Shown here in pieces: positions 1 to 9,161 of a stretch of 64,000 nucleotides of DNA. The position numbers and the translations under genes were made by a program. The DNA is taken from the NCBI GenBank assembly GCA_964570325.1, contig CAZMXS010000001.1, positions 62,001 to 126,000 of the forward strand, in the 5' to 3' direction. Origin of the DNA: CAZMXS01 sp964570325. Its GTDB lineage: Bacteria > Verrucomicrobiota > Kiritimatiellia > CAIQIC01 > CAZMXS01. Position 1 is the first letter of the stretch; each line of letters opens with the position of its first letter. A model generated the notes under the pieces. It saw only the letters and a program-made list of their open reading frames with translations, searched no databases and was not told where the DNA came from.

Positions 1-939
1 AGACCGACTTTGCAGACCAATGAATGCGCCATTAGGCTCAGCGCCCGGCGCGCGCGCACGCGGCACCAAATCATACTCCTCGATCTCCGCGCGCAGCGCT
101 CTCCGAGCAGCGGCATGCACGCGACGCAAATCTTTCAGAATTGCCGGAATTTTCCCAATCTGCGCCAGCAATGCGGCGGCCTGCAACTCACTCAACCGAT
201 GGTTCAAGCCGAAACATCCGATGGCCCGCGGCCCACGGGGGTCGGCCATCCCGACCTCGCGCATCATCCCGAGGTCGTGAAAACGCTTGGCACGCTCGAA
301 AAAACGCCGACTATCGGTCGCCAGCGCCCCACCCTCCCCGCTCGTGATCAGCTTGTTGTATTGAAAAGAGAATACAGCCAGTTCCCCAAAAGTGCCCACG
401 GGCTTCCCGCCAACACGGCCGCCCAAACACTGCGCGCAATCCTCAATCAACACCAACCCCATCCGCCGTGTTACGCGTCGAACGGCTACAATGTCGCACG
501 GCGCCCCGCGCATGTGCACCGCCAGCACCGCGCGTGTTCTCCGGGAGCAGCAGGCGCCCAGCGCCGCCGCATCAAGCCCCAAGCTTCTATCAATCGGCGC
601 TATCACCGGCACGGCGCCCAGCGCAAGAATCGCCATTAGGTCCGCGCTCCAAGCGTAGGCCGGCAGGACCACCTCGTCCCCGGGACGGACTCCGACGGCA
701 AAAAGCGCAGCGTGCAAGGCAGCGGTCCCCGATGAGACACAGAGCACGCGCCGGCGTGAAAACAACCTTCCCAGCGCATGTTCCAAGCGATCGCAACAAT
801 GGAGGGGGTTGATCCCGTAATACCGGTACGGGGAGCGAGCTTTGATGACTGCCGCAATCATCCGCTCCTCCTCCGTCCCGAGGTAGCGGGCGCCCGGATA
901 GCCGCCGAACAGCAAAAGCCGATGATCGGAATGGGTCAT
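1..939 (-). CDS. DegT/DnrJ/EryC1/StrS-family PLP aminotransferase (3' end beyond window)
   Basis: This family moves an amino group onto keto-sugars or keto-cyclitols using pyridoxal phosphate. 313 codons are visible, read from the ATG at 939, and the C-terminus lies beyond base 1. Family marks are SSGTAALHAA (about residues 69-78), the cofactor aspartate in IEDCAQ (about 165-170), and the Schiff-base lysine K196 in FSFQYNKL followed by SGEGGAL. It is the last visible gene of the minus-strand glycan locus, 184 nt after the inositol-phosphate synthase. That neighbour makes an amino-cyclitol product thinkable, but an ordinary 4-keto-sugar substrate is equally possible. The start lacks a strong Shine-Dalgarno sequence, so a nearby alternative start cannot be excluded. 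Confidence 0.88.
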   Translation of the reverse strand, partial: MTHSDHRLLLFGGYPGARYLGTEEERMIAAVIKARSPYRYYGINPLHCCDRLEHALGRLFSRRRVLCVSSGTAALHAALFAVGVRPGDEVVLPAYAWSADLMAILALGAVPVIAPIDRSLGLDAAALGACCSRRTRAVLAVHMRGAPCDIVAVRRVTRRMGLVLIEDCAQCLGGRVGGKPVGTFGELAVFSFQYNKLITSGEGGALATDSRRFFERAKRFHDLGMMREVGMADPRGPRAIGCFGLNHRLSELQAAALLAQIGKIPAILKDLRRVHAAARRALRAEIEEYDLVPRARAPGAEPNGAFIGLQSRS

Positions 940-1123
940 GGCGGGGCCTAATTCAATTGGAACTACGAAACACTCTAAAAGCGCGAAAGGGGATATGCTT
1001 GGAAACTATACAACAGACGGCGACGGCGCAAGGAGACAAACTCCAACCTGCGAGTTTCGCGTGTTTCGCGCCTTGCGTAGTGCCCTCTTCCCCATTCACA
1101 AAAGCAACCCGACTGGCGGCGCA

Positions 1124-2371
1124 TCACGCGTAGTGCTGCCGCACGTGCGCGCGCAGCATCTCAACCTGCTTGAAAAAATCGTGCTCGTCTGTTCCATAAG
1201 GGCTTTTGAAGTAGGAGGCCAAATGCGGTAAAATACCGCATTCGCCATTTGAGCCAAAAAACTCCACCCAGCGCACCAAATCAAACACCAGCGGCGCGGC
1301 TAGGATCGAGTCGTCGCCCAGCCAGTTGACCTTCATCTGCATGGGTGTGTCGAACCAGCCGGTGAAATCAATGTTATCCCAGGCCTCCTTGGCGTCACCG
1401 CGCGGCAGGTAGTAGTGGATGTGGACCTGGTGGTCGAAATCTGCATAGCCGAGCACCGACGCCAGCACGCCGGACTTGCTCTTGATCTTCTGTTCCTTAT
1501 GCGCCGGGTCGTTCAGCACCTGCCCGTCCCGGTTGCCCAGAATATTGGTACTGTACCATCCGGTGACCTTCAGCGCCCGCGCCTTGAACAGTGGAGCCAA
1601 GGCAGTCTTGTAGAGCGTCTGCCCCGTCTTGCCGTCCTTGCCGCAGATGGCGACCTTGCGCTCGCGGGCAAGTTCAACGATCGCCGGGATCTCCGCCGTA
1701 ACCGATGGCGTGAAATTGACAAAATGACACCCCGCCTTGATCGCCGCGTAGGCGTAGAGGATCCCGTTGCTGATATTCGGCGAGTTGTCCGCCAGCGCCC
1801 GCTCGAACAGGGCCAGCGTGCTGTGCTCCTTGCCCAGCGCGACGCCCCGCTCGGTCGAGGCAAGGTTGACCACCACGACCTGGTCAACTCGGTGGCGCTC
1901 CTTGAAATCTTCAATGTCGTAGGTCACGCTCTTGACCATGTCGGGCAGCGGGCGCTGGGTGAAGATCGTGGTGGCGAAGCTCGTATCCTGCATCCGCTTC
2001 GGACTACCCGTGCTGGCCATGACATCCTCCATGACCGCGTCCGGCTGCACCATGATCGCGGGGTACACGGCGTTTTTATCCAGCAGATCCTGGATGGCAT
2101 CAATGACCGGCAGCGGCAGCACCTTGTGGTAGCGGCAGGCCTCGGAATAGGTGTGCCCCACAATGTCCCACCCGCCGAACACCATGTCGTCGAATGTTCG
2201 CAGCGGCAATCGCTGGCAGACCGGATCATCACCGGACGGCACCCGGAAATTGAACCCCAGGTTCTTCCGCTGGGCGCACTGGGCACCCATTACCGTCGTG
2301 GCCACCGCGCCCTTGGCGCCGATGATCAGGACTCCGATTTTTCCGCTGCCTGACTGGTTCTCTGCTTTCAT
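1124..2371 (-). CDS. ino1: myo-inositol-1-phosphate synthase
   Basis: This enzyme converts glucose 6-phosphate to 1L-myo-inositol 1-phosphate with bound NAD, the first step of inositol synthesis. The 415-residue product has a dinucleotide-binding start (GVLIIGAKGAVATT) and the family hallmarks GKDGKTGQT and GWYSTNILGNRDG, plus a late KSPYG. The frame stays open further upstream, but that stretch overlaps the asparagine-synthetase gene. I chose the ATG at 2371 because AAAGGCGG lies a few bases before it and the dinucleotide fold starts soon after. Inside a glycan locus it probably supplies inositol phosphate for a polymer or lipid head group. The aminotransferase just downstream may act on a derived cyclitol. 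The family call is firm; the pathway is inference. Confidence 0.93.
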   Translation of the reverse strand: MKAENQSGSGKIGVLIIGAKGAVATTVMGAQCAQRKNLGFNFRVPSGDDPVCQRLPLRTFDDMVFGGWDIVGHTYSEACRYHKVLPLPVIDAIQDLLDKNAVYPAIMVQPDAVMEDVMASTGSPKRMQDTSFATTIFTQRPLPDMVKSVTYDIEDFKERHRVDQVVVVNLASTERGVALGKEHSTLALFERALADNSPNISNGILYAYAAIKAGCHFVNFTPSVTAEIPAIVELARERKVAICGKDGKTGQTLYKTALAPLFKARALKVTGWYSTNILGNRDGQVLNDPAHKEQKIKSKSGVLASVLGYADFDHQVHIHYYLPRGDAKEAWDNIDFTGWFDTPMQMKVNWLGDDSILAAPLVFDLVRWVEFFGSNGECGILPHLASYFKSPYGTDEHDFFKQVEMLRAHVRQHYA

Positions 2372-2448
2372 GGGTTGACCGCCTTTCTGTTTTCGCCGGA
2401 ATTCGGGATGACACCAGAACGCAACCTGTTCGCCCGACAGGCCGGGGC

Positions 2449-4317
2449 TCAGCCGCCGCGCAGCATCCGCAGCCACATGACCGCGTTGACGGCCTGCCAG
2501 AGCAGCATGCCCGACACCGGCCGGGGCTTTTCCGCCGTCACCGCCGCGCGCAAAGCCGCGACGTCCACGATCGGCTCGAGATCCTGCGCCTCCGTTGCGG
2601 CTAGCATTTCGGCGATGAAATCCCGGAACGGCGGCGTCCGCGACCAAGGCAGAAACGGTACGTCGAAGCCGACCTTGGAGGAGCGTTCCGCAATCTCCTT
2701 CGGCAGCAGGTCGCCCACGACGCGGCGAAGAAGGATCTTGTTGAAGCCGTCACGGATCTTCCAGTCGGAAGGCAACTTCCAGGCGAATTGGAAAAAGTCC
2801 TCGTTGCAGAAGGGATCGACAAGCTCAATGCCAAAGTGCCATGAGCCCTCGACCAGCGGCAACAACCCGGGCGGCCGAAACGCGTACCACAGGCCGTAGG
2901 CGGTCAGCGAATGCAAGTATCCGCCAGCGTTGAGCCGGACCGCCGGCGCCGCCTGAGCCGCGTCCCGCAGGCAGCCCACGCGCACCAGTTCCCGGTCCAT
3001 GAGCTGCGGCCTGGGGGTGATTGTGCCGCGCTCGTTCAAATCAATATGGCTGATGAGGAAATCCCAGAAGACCTGCGTGTTCTTCGGGAACTCCGCTGTG
3101 CTGTGCAAACGCACCCACGCCTCAAACTCGCGCTCAAAGCGCGGCGAATGACCAACCAACAAGTCCGCGAGGTTATAGAGATAGCAGGGGTAGTTGCCCG
3201 CAAAGAGATCGTCGCTGCTCCCGCCCGTGACCATTCGCTGGTATCCTAGTGCGGCGATTTTCTTGAGCAAAATGTCATACCCCAGGCAGGCACTGGTGGC
3301 CAGCGGTAGTTCGTGCAGGGCGTAGGCCTCCTGCCAGCCGGCAAGGAACTCGGCGGGTTCGATCACCACCGGCGTCCAGTCCCGGCAAACATTGCGGGCG
3401 ACGCGCTCCGCGGGAGCGAATTCATTGACGGGCGATTCCACATCATAGCGCGCCGTGAACGCCGGGAGCGGCTGGCCCAATTTCTTGCAGGCCGCCGCGA
3501 CCGAGGAGGAGTCGAGACCACTGCTGAGCGCAATGACCGACTTGTCCGCTCCACCGGCAGCGAGACCGCTGAAGACCGCCTGGCGCGTGGAATTCAGCAG
3601 GTGCTGCCGACACATCTCTTCAAGCGGCTGGTCATCAGTCCACGGCGTCCGGTCCAGCTCCGCAAAAGACCAGAAGCGGCGGATAACGATGTCCCGGCCG
3701 ATATCCATAGCTGCGGCCGGCGGAACCAGCCAGGTCTGCCGCAGAAAACCGGCCTCGTGGCCGGATACCTCGCCGTAGCGGAAGATGATATAGCGCGCGA
3801 GGAAAGCCAGGTCAGGCACAACCGCACCGCGCACGCGCGCGGTAGTCAACGGCGCGGTGCCGACGACCACTTCAGGCGGGTTGTCCATCCGTTCAGCCGC
3901 ATAGTAAACTGGCGCCAAACCACCGCGGTCACGCGCGACCAGCAACTGCCTGACCTGCGGAAAGAAAGCCGCCAGCGAGAACGCGCCGCGAATATCAGGC
4001 AACGCCGCCAGCAACTCGCGCGGCCCCCCATCACACAGGCGCAGCAGCTCAGCCGCGAAAATCGCTGTACCGTTATGCCGAACGGGCGCGCCGGAGGTAA
4101 GCACCAAGGCATCCGGGTTCCAGGCAAGATGGTCGTTAAGAAAAGGTTCGTCGGTCAGCACAGCCACGGCCAGTCCACTGTCGCGGAAGGCGTCAACGGC
4201 CACGCCGGCAATGCCGGGCCGCTTGCCATACTGGCGCTCCAGCAGAGCGAGCAGAGGTCGAGCATCCGTTGTCCCGTTCTTGTTCCAATGCACCAGGTAG
4301 TGGACCGCGCTTCTCAT
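2449..4317 (-). CDS. asparagine-synthetase-like amide ligase lacking the glutaminase cysteine
   Basis: The 622-residue protein has the asparagine synthetase B layout. A class-II glutaminase-like domain covers about residues 1-200 (RGAFSLAAFF, then ARDRGGLAPVYY). An ATP-pyrophosphatase synthetase domain follows, with the PP-loop LSSGLDSSS at about 264-272. True glutamine-dependent enzymes start Met-Cys, the cysteine being the nucleophile; this one starts MRSAVHY, so glutaminase activity is unlikely. It may use free ammonia or join an amine to a carboxylate, as in the beta-lactam synthetase and lasso cyclase branches. A longer in-frame start exists upstream but would overlap the preceding gene heavily. 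The ATG at 4317 overlaps that gene's stop as ATGA, indicating translational coupling. Amidation of a uronic acid on the exported glycan fits the context. Confidence 0.85.
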   Translation of the reverse strand: MRSAVHYLVHWNKNGTTDARPLLALLERQYGKRPGIAGVAVDAFRDSGLAVAVLTDEPFLNDHLAWNPDALVLTSGAPVRHNGTAIFAAELLRLCDGGPRELLAALPDIRGAFSLAAFFPQVRQLLVARDRGGLAPVYYAAERMDNPPEVVVGTAPLTTARVRGAVVPDLAFLARYIIFRYGEVSGHEAGFLRQTWLVPPAAAMDIGRDIVIRRFWSFAELDRTPWTDDQPLEEMCRQHLLNSTRQAVFSGLAAGGADKSVIALSSGLDSSSVAAACKKLGQPLPAFTARYDVESPVNEFAPAERVARNVCRDWTPVVIEPAEFLAGWQEAYALHELPLATSACLGYDILLKKIAALGYQRMVTGGSSDDLFAGNYPCYLYNLADLLVGHSPRFEREFEAWVRLHSTAEFPKNTQVFWDFLISHIDLNERGTITPRPQLMDRELVRVGCLRDAAQAAPAVRLNAGGYLHSLTAYGLWYAFRPPGLLPLVEGSWHFGIELVDPFCNEDFFQFAWKLPSDWKIRDGFNKILLRRVVGDLLPKEIAERSSKVGFDVPFLPWSRTPPFRDFIAEMLAATEAQDLEPIVDVAALRAAVTAEKPRPVSGMLLWQAVNAVMWLRMLRGG

Positions 4318-5192
4318 GGTTTCTTGAAAGCCCTCAATATAAATGTATCGTCCAAACGCTCCAACCCGAACGGCCGGCTGCCGCGCGCGAAGAAATCCAG
4401 CGCGAATCCGGCGTCCTCCAACTGCCGCAGCAGGCCGCTCAAGCGATGCTTCGCCCCTTCCTCCCAGGCGGGGCACTCGTAGGCACGCCGATGCACCTCC
4501 ATAGCCAGCGCACGGACCCGCCCGAGCGTCCCGGCCGCCGCAAGGTCATTAAACACCGGGAACTCCGCACCTTCAATGTCCATCTTGAGAAAATCAATCT
4601 GCGGCAGATCCGCGCATTGTTCCGAAAGTCGGCCCATGGGCACCTCCGCCGAGGAGACACCCGGGGCGTCGGCAGCCAACAGTTCACGCATGATGGTGTT
4701 CGTGCTCCGGTTCGGATTTCCGCCGTCATTCACAATCCGAATCGTACCTGCCCCGTCCGCCAACGCCACGTTCACCACTACCGCTCGGTCACCGACATAG
4801 GTGGCGATATTGGCGCGCAGGGCTGTGCAGGTGGTCGGATCCGCCTCGAACACGCGCAGGCGCGCGTTGGGCAGCACCATCGCGGCGTAAATGGCGAATA
4901 ACCCGATGTTGCCACCCGCGTCAATGATCACCGGAGCCGGCCCGAGCGCCATCGGGGGATTGTAGTGCTGGTAGATGAATATCTCCCGGAAGAAAGACAC
5001 AACACTGGGCTGGTGGAAACACTGCAGCGGCCGGCCGAAAAAACTCATCGTCTGCGGCCTGGATTCACGCGGGGCATCCGCGCGCGCGGCCTGCCGTAGG
5101 AGCCGGATATATTCTGCCCGAAGCTGGGCCGGCGGCAATGTCAGGGACTTCCCGCACAGCCGATACTCGGAGATGATTTGCAGCAGCTTCAT
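4314..5192 (-). CDS. FkbM-family SAM-dependent methyltransferase
   Basis: A 292-residue putative O-methyltransferase. The SAM-binding motif I is DAGGNIGLFA (about residues 91-100), followed by an acidic FEADP strand. The family's later DFLKMDIEGAE motif is present. The first 85 residues form a family-typical leader with no membrane segment. FkbM enzymes methylate hydroxyl groups of sugars and polyketides, and are common in polysaccharide loci. Its stop overlaps the start of the asparagine-synthetase-like gene by four bases (ATGA), and another FkbM gene lies upstream across a 43-nt gap. It is therefore likely to act on the same glycan as its neighbours; the substrate cannot be read from sequence. 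Confidence 0.88.
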   Translation of the reverse strand: MKLLQIISEYRLCGKSLTLPPAQLRAEYIRLLRQAARADAPRESRPQTMSFFGRPLQCFHQPSVVSFFREIFIYQHYNPPMALGPAPVIIDAGGNIGLFAIYAAMVLPNARLRVFEADPTTCTALRANIATYVGDRAVVVNVALADGAGTIRIVNDGGNPNRSTNTIMRELLAADAPGVSSAEVPMGRLSEQCADLPQIDFLKMDIEGAEFPVFNDLAAAGTLGRVRALAMEVHRRAYECPAWEEGAKHRLSGLLRQLEDAGFALDFFARGSRPFGLERLDDTFILRAFKKP

Positions 5193-5235
5193 ATTCTAGT
5201 CACCGCGTCAATGGGCCGCAAAAAGACACCGGGCT

Positions 5236-5949
5236 CTATTCTCTTAAATGCCCAAGCGGCAACTCGGGATATTGGCTGAACTTGGCCAAGCGGGTGTCCA
5301 CAAAGAAAAAAGTTGATTGAGTGATCGCTTTGAGCGCATAGCCAATTCCCTGAAGAAAATGATACGCAGGCGAATGCAATACGCCGCCGGTCTTGACCAG
5401 CCCCAAGATTTCAACCGCCATCACCTTTGGCCGAAACCGGCCCCAATCATTGGATTGGAGCACATCGAGTTCGAGGCCCTCAACGTCAACCGACATTAGA
5501 TCGACGCCCGGCAGGGCGCTGTTCCATTCCCCGTATTCCGCCAGAATTTCCGCGAGGGGCCGGCACAACACCTTGTCAACCCCCAGGAACTCAACTGCAG
5601 GGTCGGCCATCAGGATCTCGGCGCGAGCCGGGTCACATGTCGAGTTGAGATACGGGGCAAACCGAAAGTAATCCAAGGCGCCATAGGTAGTACCGACCGC
5701 GGCGTTGACGAAAACATCCTCTGGCCGCGCGTGCAAGTATAAGTCTCGAAATGAATTGTCGGCGTCCACGTTCACTCCGCGCCACCCCATTCGGTAAAAG
5801 AAGCAGGTGTTGTTAAACTCCACCGGATGCCCGCAGCCGATGTCAACATAACGGCCGCATGAGATGGCCAACGGTGCCAGAAGGTGATGGGCGACAAGGT
5901 CTTCGCCATACTGCGAATAGGATTCGAGAGGCTGGAAAGATCGGGTCAT
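5236..5949 (-). CDS. FkbM-family methyltransferase
   Basis: A 237-residue predicted methyltransferase of the FkbM group, distinct from the next gene downstream. It carries SQYGEDL near the N-terminus, the SAM-binding stretch YVDIGCGHP, and the later DLMSVDVEGLELDVL motif. This short SQYGED type is usually found with surface glycan genes. The frame is open to 5973, but the ATG at 5949 overlaps the upstream radical SAM stop as ATGA, so I chose it as the coupled start. The presence of two different FkbM enzymes in one operon suggests methylation at more than one position. Confidence 0.85.
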   Translation of the reverse strand: MTRSFQPLESYSQYGEDLVAHHLLAPLAISCGRYVDIGCGHPVEFNNTCFFYRMGWRGVNVDADNSFRDLYLHARPEDVFVNAAVGTTYGALDYFRFAPYLNSTCDPARAEILMADPAVEFLGVDKVLCRPLAEILAEYGEWNSALPGVDLMSVDVEGLELDVLQSNDWGRFRPKVMAVEILGLVKTGGVLHSPAYHFLQGIGYALKAITQSTFFFVDTRLAKFSQYPELPLGHLRE

Positions 5950-6518
5950 AAAGACATGCCCCCTTGCCCGCACTCATTTTCCGGTAATTGTCCGCCATCC
6001 CCAATGACGCCGGCACATCCCTCGCCATCCAAGGTTGCCTGTCTGCCCCAATAATCCACCAATTCCCGCATTGCAGCCGTGTCTTCCACCGTAAGGTAAT
6101 GGCACTGGTCGCAGGGTGGCCGCTTGGGTTGAAAATTCATCATGCTTTTCCGCCACCGGGCGGCCTCCCGGCTGAAGTACGCCGCAAACAAGCTACCAAC
6201 CTCACCCGTGATCGTGCCAAGGCAATAACGGCCGTGCAACCGGTGGTCGGACAACAGATTGCAGCAAGGCATCACGCGGCCGTTGTACTCAACATCCAGC
6301 GTGTGGAACAGCGAGAAGCATGGCGAGGTCCGAGGCGGGCGCTCACCGCCCACATCAACCGTACCGCCCCGGTTCACGCGATAGCGCTTGGTGTAGTAGT
6401 TCCGCCCGACCATGAACACCCCCATCCGGCCTTGGAAACAGACAGTCGCCTCGCATGACCCCGGTATGATCCGATGGAGCCGGTACTCCACGCCGAGCCG
6501 CTCGAGGCGCTGGCGCAT
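5946..6518 (-). pseudogene. C-terminal half of a radical SAM protein, after an in-frame stop
   Basis: This open stretch continues the reading frame of 6525-7217 and is separated from it by a TAA (6525-6527) and two sense codons. It carries cysteine clusters of the kind that bind auxiliary iron-sulfur clusters in radical SAM proteins: PCFSLFH, then VMPCCN, then PPCDQCHYL. That is a SPASM-like arrangement. The ATG at 6518 is an internal methionine, with no clear ribosome-binding site, so I do not believe it is an independent gene. Without its partner it lacks the CxxxCxxC site. The whole gene would span 5946-7217 and give about 422 residues. Either the gene is inactivated, or the stop is a sequence error, or it is read through. 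Confidence 0.8.
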
Positions 6519-6524
6519 CTGCTT

Positions 6525-7217
6525 TTACACGTCTTCCTGGTAGCGCACCGTATCGTGGGCGTAAACCGGCGCCTCCTGAAGGTGGAATGAAATGCGCAAC
6601 ATGTCGCACCCGGCGCGATCCAACTCCGCCAGATAATCGCGCGTCAGCAAGTCGCCGTTGGTAATCACCGTGATCATGGCCTTCGGTAAGCGGGGCCGCA
6701 GGTAACCAATCCGCTCGAGCAATAGGGGATCGGCGAGCGGCTCGTTGAACCGGGTCAGCACGATTCGCCCGGCATAACCAATGGCCTGCAGGTCAGCCAC
6801 GATGCCGTGGAACAGCGGCATGCCCATGATTTGCTGCTGGCGCGCGGCTGTATGCCGATCCGTCGCCGCGACCGGGCAGAATAAGCAACGCCGGTTGCAG
6901 TACGAAGATGTCTCAAGATCGATGCTCGTGACCGCCGCCTTGAAGATCGCGCCGGCGTCAGGCGGGTTCACGGCAAAATGGCCGGTCCGAATGACAATGC
7001 CGCCGGGGTTATCCTGGTACAACGCGGCCGCGTACGCTTGCATGATCTGCTCCTGCAGGTCCAGCGCCAGCCCATTCCGGGGATCGCGCGCCAGGATGGC
7101 GCGAATTTCCTCATATGCGCCGTGGTAATCCCCGGCCCGGTACTTTTGCACAGCAGTGGCCAAGAACAAGCCGGCGTCCGCACATGCGCCGCCTGCGTTT
7201 ATTTCTTGATCAGGCAT
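6525..7217 (-). pseudogene. N-terminal half of a radical SAM protein, ended by an in-frame TAA
   Basis: Radical SAM enzymes cleave S-adenosylmethionine with a [4Fe-4S] cluster to start radical chemistry. Residues 15-65 look like a short TPR-type helical region. The cluster motif is CNRRCLFC (C107, C111, C114), followed by RFNEPLADP and VITNGDLL, as expected of the TIM-barrel fold. The frame ends at a TAA after RYQEDV, in the middle of the fold. The matching C-terminal half continues in the same frame as 5946-6518. The ATG at 7217 is preferred over one at 7265 because AAGGAAG lies at good distance. A single base change (for example AAA to TAA) would explain the stop. Confidence 0.83.
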
Positions 7218-7268
7218 CGTGCTTCCTTTTGCCGCGACCATTCCAACCGCAACCGGGCATCCCACATT

Positions 7269-8420
7269 TCAATCGCCGCGACTGGTCGGCAACACACGTA
7301 CCGACTCGGCATGGCCGTCCGCCGTCCGATAGTTCTCGTTCGGCCCGAAATAAGGCGCCAGCCCCCCCATCAACCCACCGTACCGCTGATACATGCGGCG
7401 CGCCTGTACGTCCGCGCGGATGCGCGCGACGCAGGCCGTGAAATCCGCCGCGGCCGCCGCCTTTTGGCCCATCCGATCATACGCAACACCGCGGCAATAA
7501 AGGCCCACCACGTGGAATGGATAGCGCTCGCAAACCATCATGTTGAAATAATCGATTGCCCGCTGGTAGCGACCATGTGTGATGTTTGTATTATGGAAAA
7601 AGTTGCGGTTGATATTCACGTCGTAGACTAACTGGGCGAGCGCAGCGCCCCCAATTTCCGGCGTATCGAACGAACGCAGCGCCGGTCGGTTCAAGTCCCA
7701 GTCGTATTTGTCCTCGTCGATCACCCCCATATCAACATACTGGTAAAACATCTGCGTACCAGGCAAGGGCAGGGCACAGTTGATCAGTATCCAGTCCACA
7801 TCTATCGACTCAATGAAATCTATGGTCTCCTGCATGAGCTCCCGCGTCTCGCCCGGGAAGCCCAGAATGAAGTTGGCTTCGACCGGAATGGACTTGGTGC
7901 GCATGTACCGCAGGACGCGCCGGCACTTCTCCAGATTGACGTTCTTCTTTATAATATGCCGTTGCGTGTAGCTCGACCCCGATTCAACAGCTACCCGGTA
8001 ATACTCGATGCCCATGCGTTCGATGGCATCAATGACGGCCTCGTCCAGCACGGACACACTGAGCGAACTCGGCAGCCGGAACCGCAGCTTACCAAGAAAA
8101 CCGGCCTTCCCCAAACCGTCAACCAACTCGAGAAACTTGGCCCGCCGGGCCGCGAATAAATCGTCATAAATCGTAACGGTGCCGAAACCCATCCGCTGTA
8201 TCTCGCTCAACTCCTCCAATATGCGCGCGTTGCTCTTTTCCCGCACCTTGCGCCCATGCACGACGTTGGAGGCGCAACAGATACAGTGAAACGAGCAACC
8301 CCGGCTCCACATGACGCTCATCCCGTCCCACAATTTGGAGGATTGCCGAAAATAGTTCAGATCCAGTAAGTCATAGGCCGGCATACCAATCTCGTCAAGA
8401 TCAGGCAGCATATCCCCCAC
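7269..8420 (-). pseudogene. radical SAM half of a frameshifted B12-binding radical SAM protein
   Basis: The 383-residue frame contains the radical SAM motif CSFHCICC (C-x3-C-x2-C), the GFPGE turn of the Elp3/MiaB-type barrel, and a C-terminal TPR-like segment around YQRAIDYFNMM and VGLYCRGVAYDRMG. It lacks the cobalamin-binding domain that should precede it, which is encoded directly upstream one frame away. The GTG at 8420 that opens the frame lies inside a G-rich run and has no proper ribosome-binding site. The natural protein would read through from 9046 to 7269, giving about 590 residues. B12-dependent radical SAM proteins often methylate unactivated carbons or act on lipids and sugars; the substrate here is unknown. 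Confidence 0.82.
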
Positions 8421-9046
8421 CCCCCCCGCCGGGGGGCGGCTTCCGCCTTGGCATGATCATAAACGCCATTCAGTTTCGCAAAGGCGCCAACGGACTGCCG
8501 AATGCGCTGGCGATCCGATTCCTGGAACTTCTTCAGGAATTCCAGCATCGATATTTCCGCCTCGCCGCGAAACACCAGGTCAACGACAGACTGCCGTAGC
8601 ACTTGCTTGTAGCAGGCCGTCGCGTGGTGACCACCGCATATCAGCAGCGCTCCGGGCCATTTGTTCCTGGCTAACCTGATGATCTCGAGCGAACTGGAAT
8701 ATGATGTGGAATATAAGATGGACAACCCAACAATATCCGGCTGCATCCGCACCCGTTCGAGCTCCTCCCGGTAGAAATCGCTGCATTTTGCCGGCATCTC
8801 CTCCGTGGGCCGCCCCTCAACATAACGCGCGTAAACCGAATGCAAATCCTTCCCAATGTCCAGCAACTCCAAATTCAGGCCGTCTACGCGCCGCCGCAAA
8901 TAAGCGCCCATCTCGATAAAACCCAGCGGCACGCTAAGATCGGGGATCCGCGTGGTGTTATGCTCCTCGATGAATGCGCATTGCTCGGCATAGGGCATCG
9001 GGCTTGGATTGATGAACAACAGATTAACCGGGCATTTCACGATCAA
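8411..9046 (-). pseudogene. cobalamin-binding half of the frameshifted B12 radical SAM protein
   Basis: Read from the ATG at 9046, this part has a Rossmann-like cobalamin-binding domain. It starts with NLLFINPSP, and has VPLGFIEMGAYL, DIVGLSILYSTSY and the B12-domain stretch ICGGHHATACY, then VVDLVFRGEAE. After KAEAAPRR the frame enters a run of eight G (complement of 8420-8427) and continues out of frame to a stop at 8357. The downstream radical SAM half lies in the -1 frame. One extra G in the run would join the two as a smooth protein (RRGGVGDMLPDLDEIGMP). This could be a real 1-base deletion, an error at the homopolymer, or slippage. Confidence 0.82.
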
Positions 9047-9161
9047 AGCCGTCCTTGTTTAACGCCGGGCAGTTGCCGGCATACCGTGTTAACATCGCGA
9101 ATGTTCGTACACGCCCATCTTTGGCAGATGGTCAAAATACGCTCACACGACCCTTGGACAC

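Noticed and set aside
1415..2353. 312-codon plus-strand frame opposite inositol-phosphate synthase
   Set aside because: Antisense shadow of a clear conserved gene; rich in Arg, His and Asp without any motif.
3313..4482. 389-codon plus-strand frame opposite the amide ligase
   Set aside because: Antisense shadow; the minus frame has the PP-loop and coupled start.
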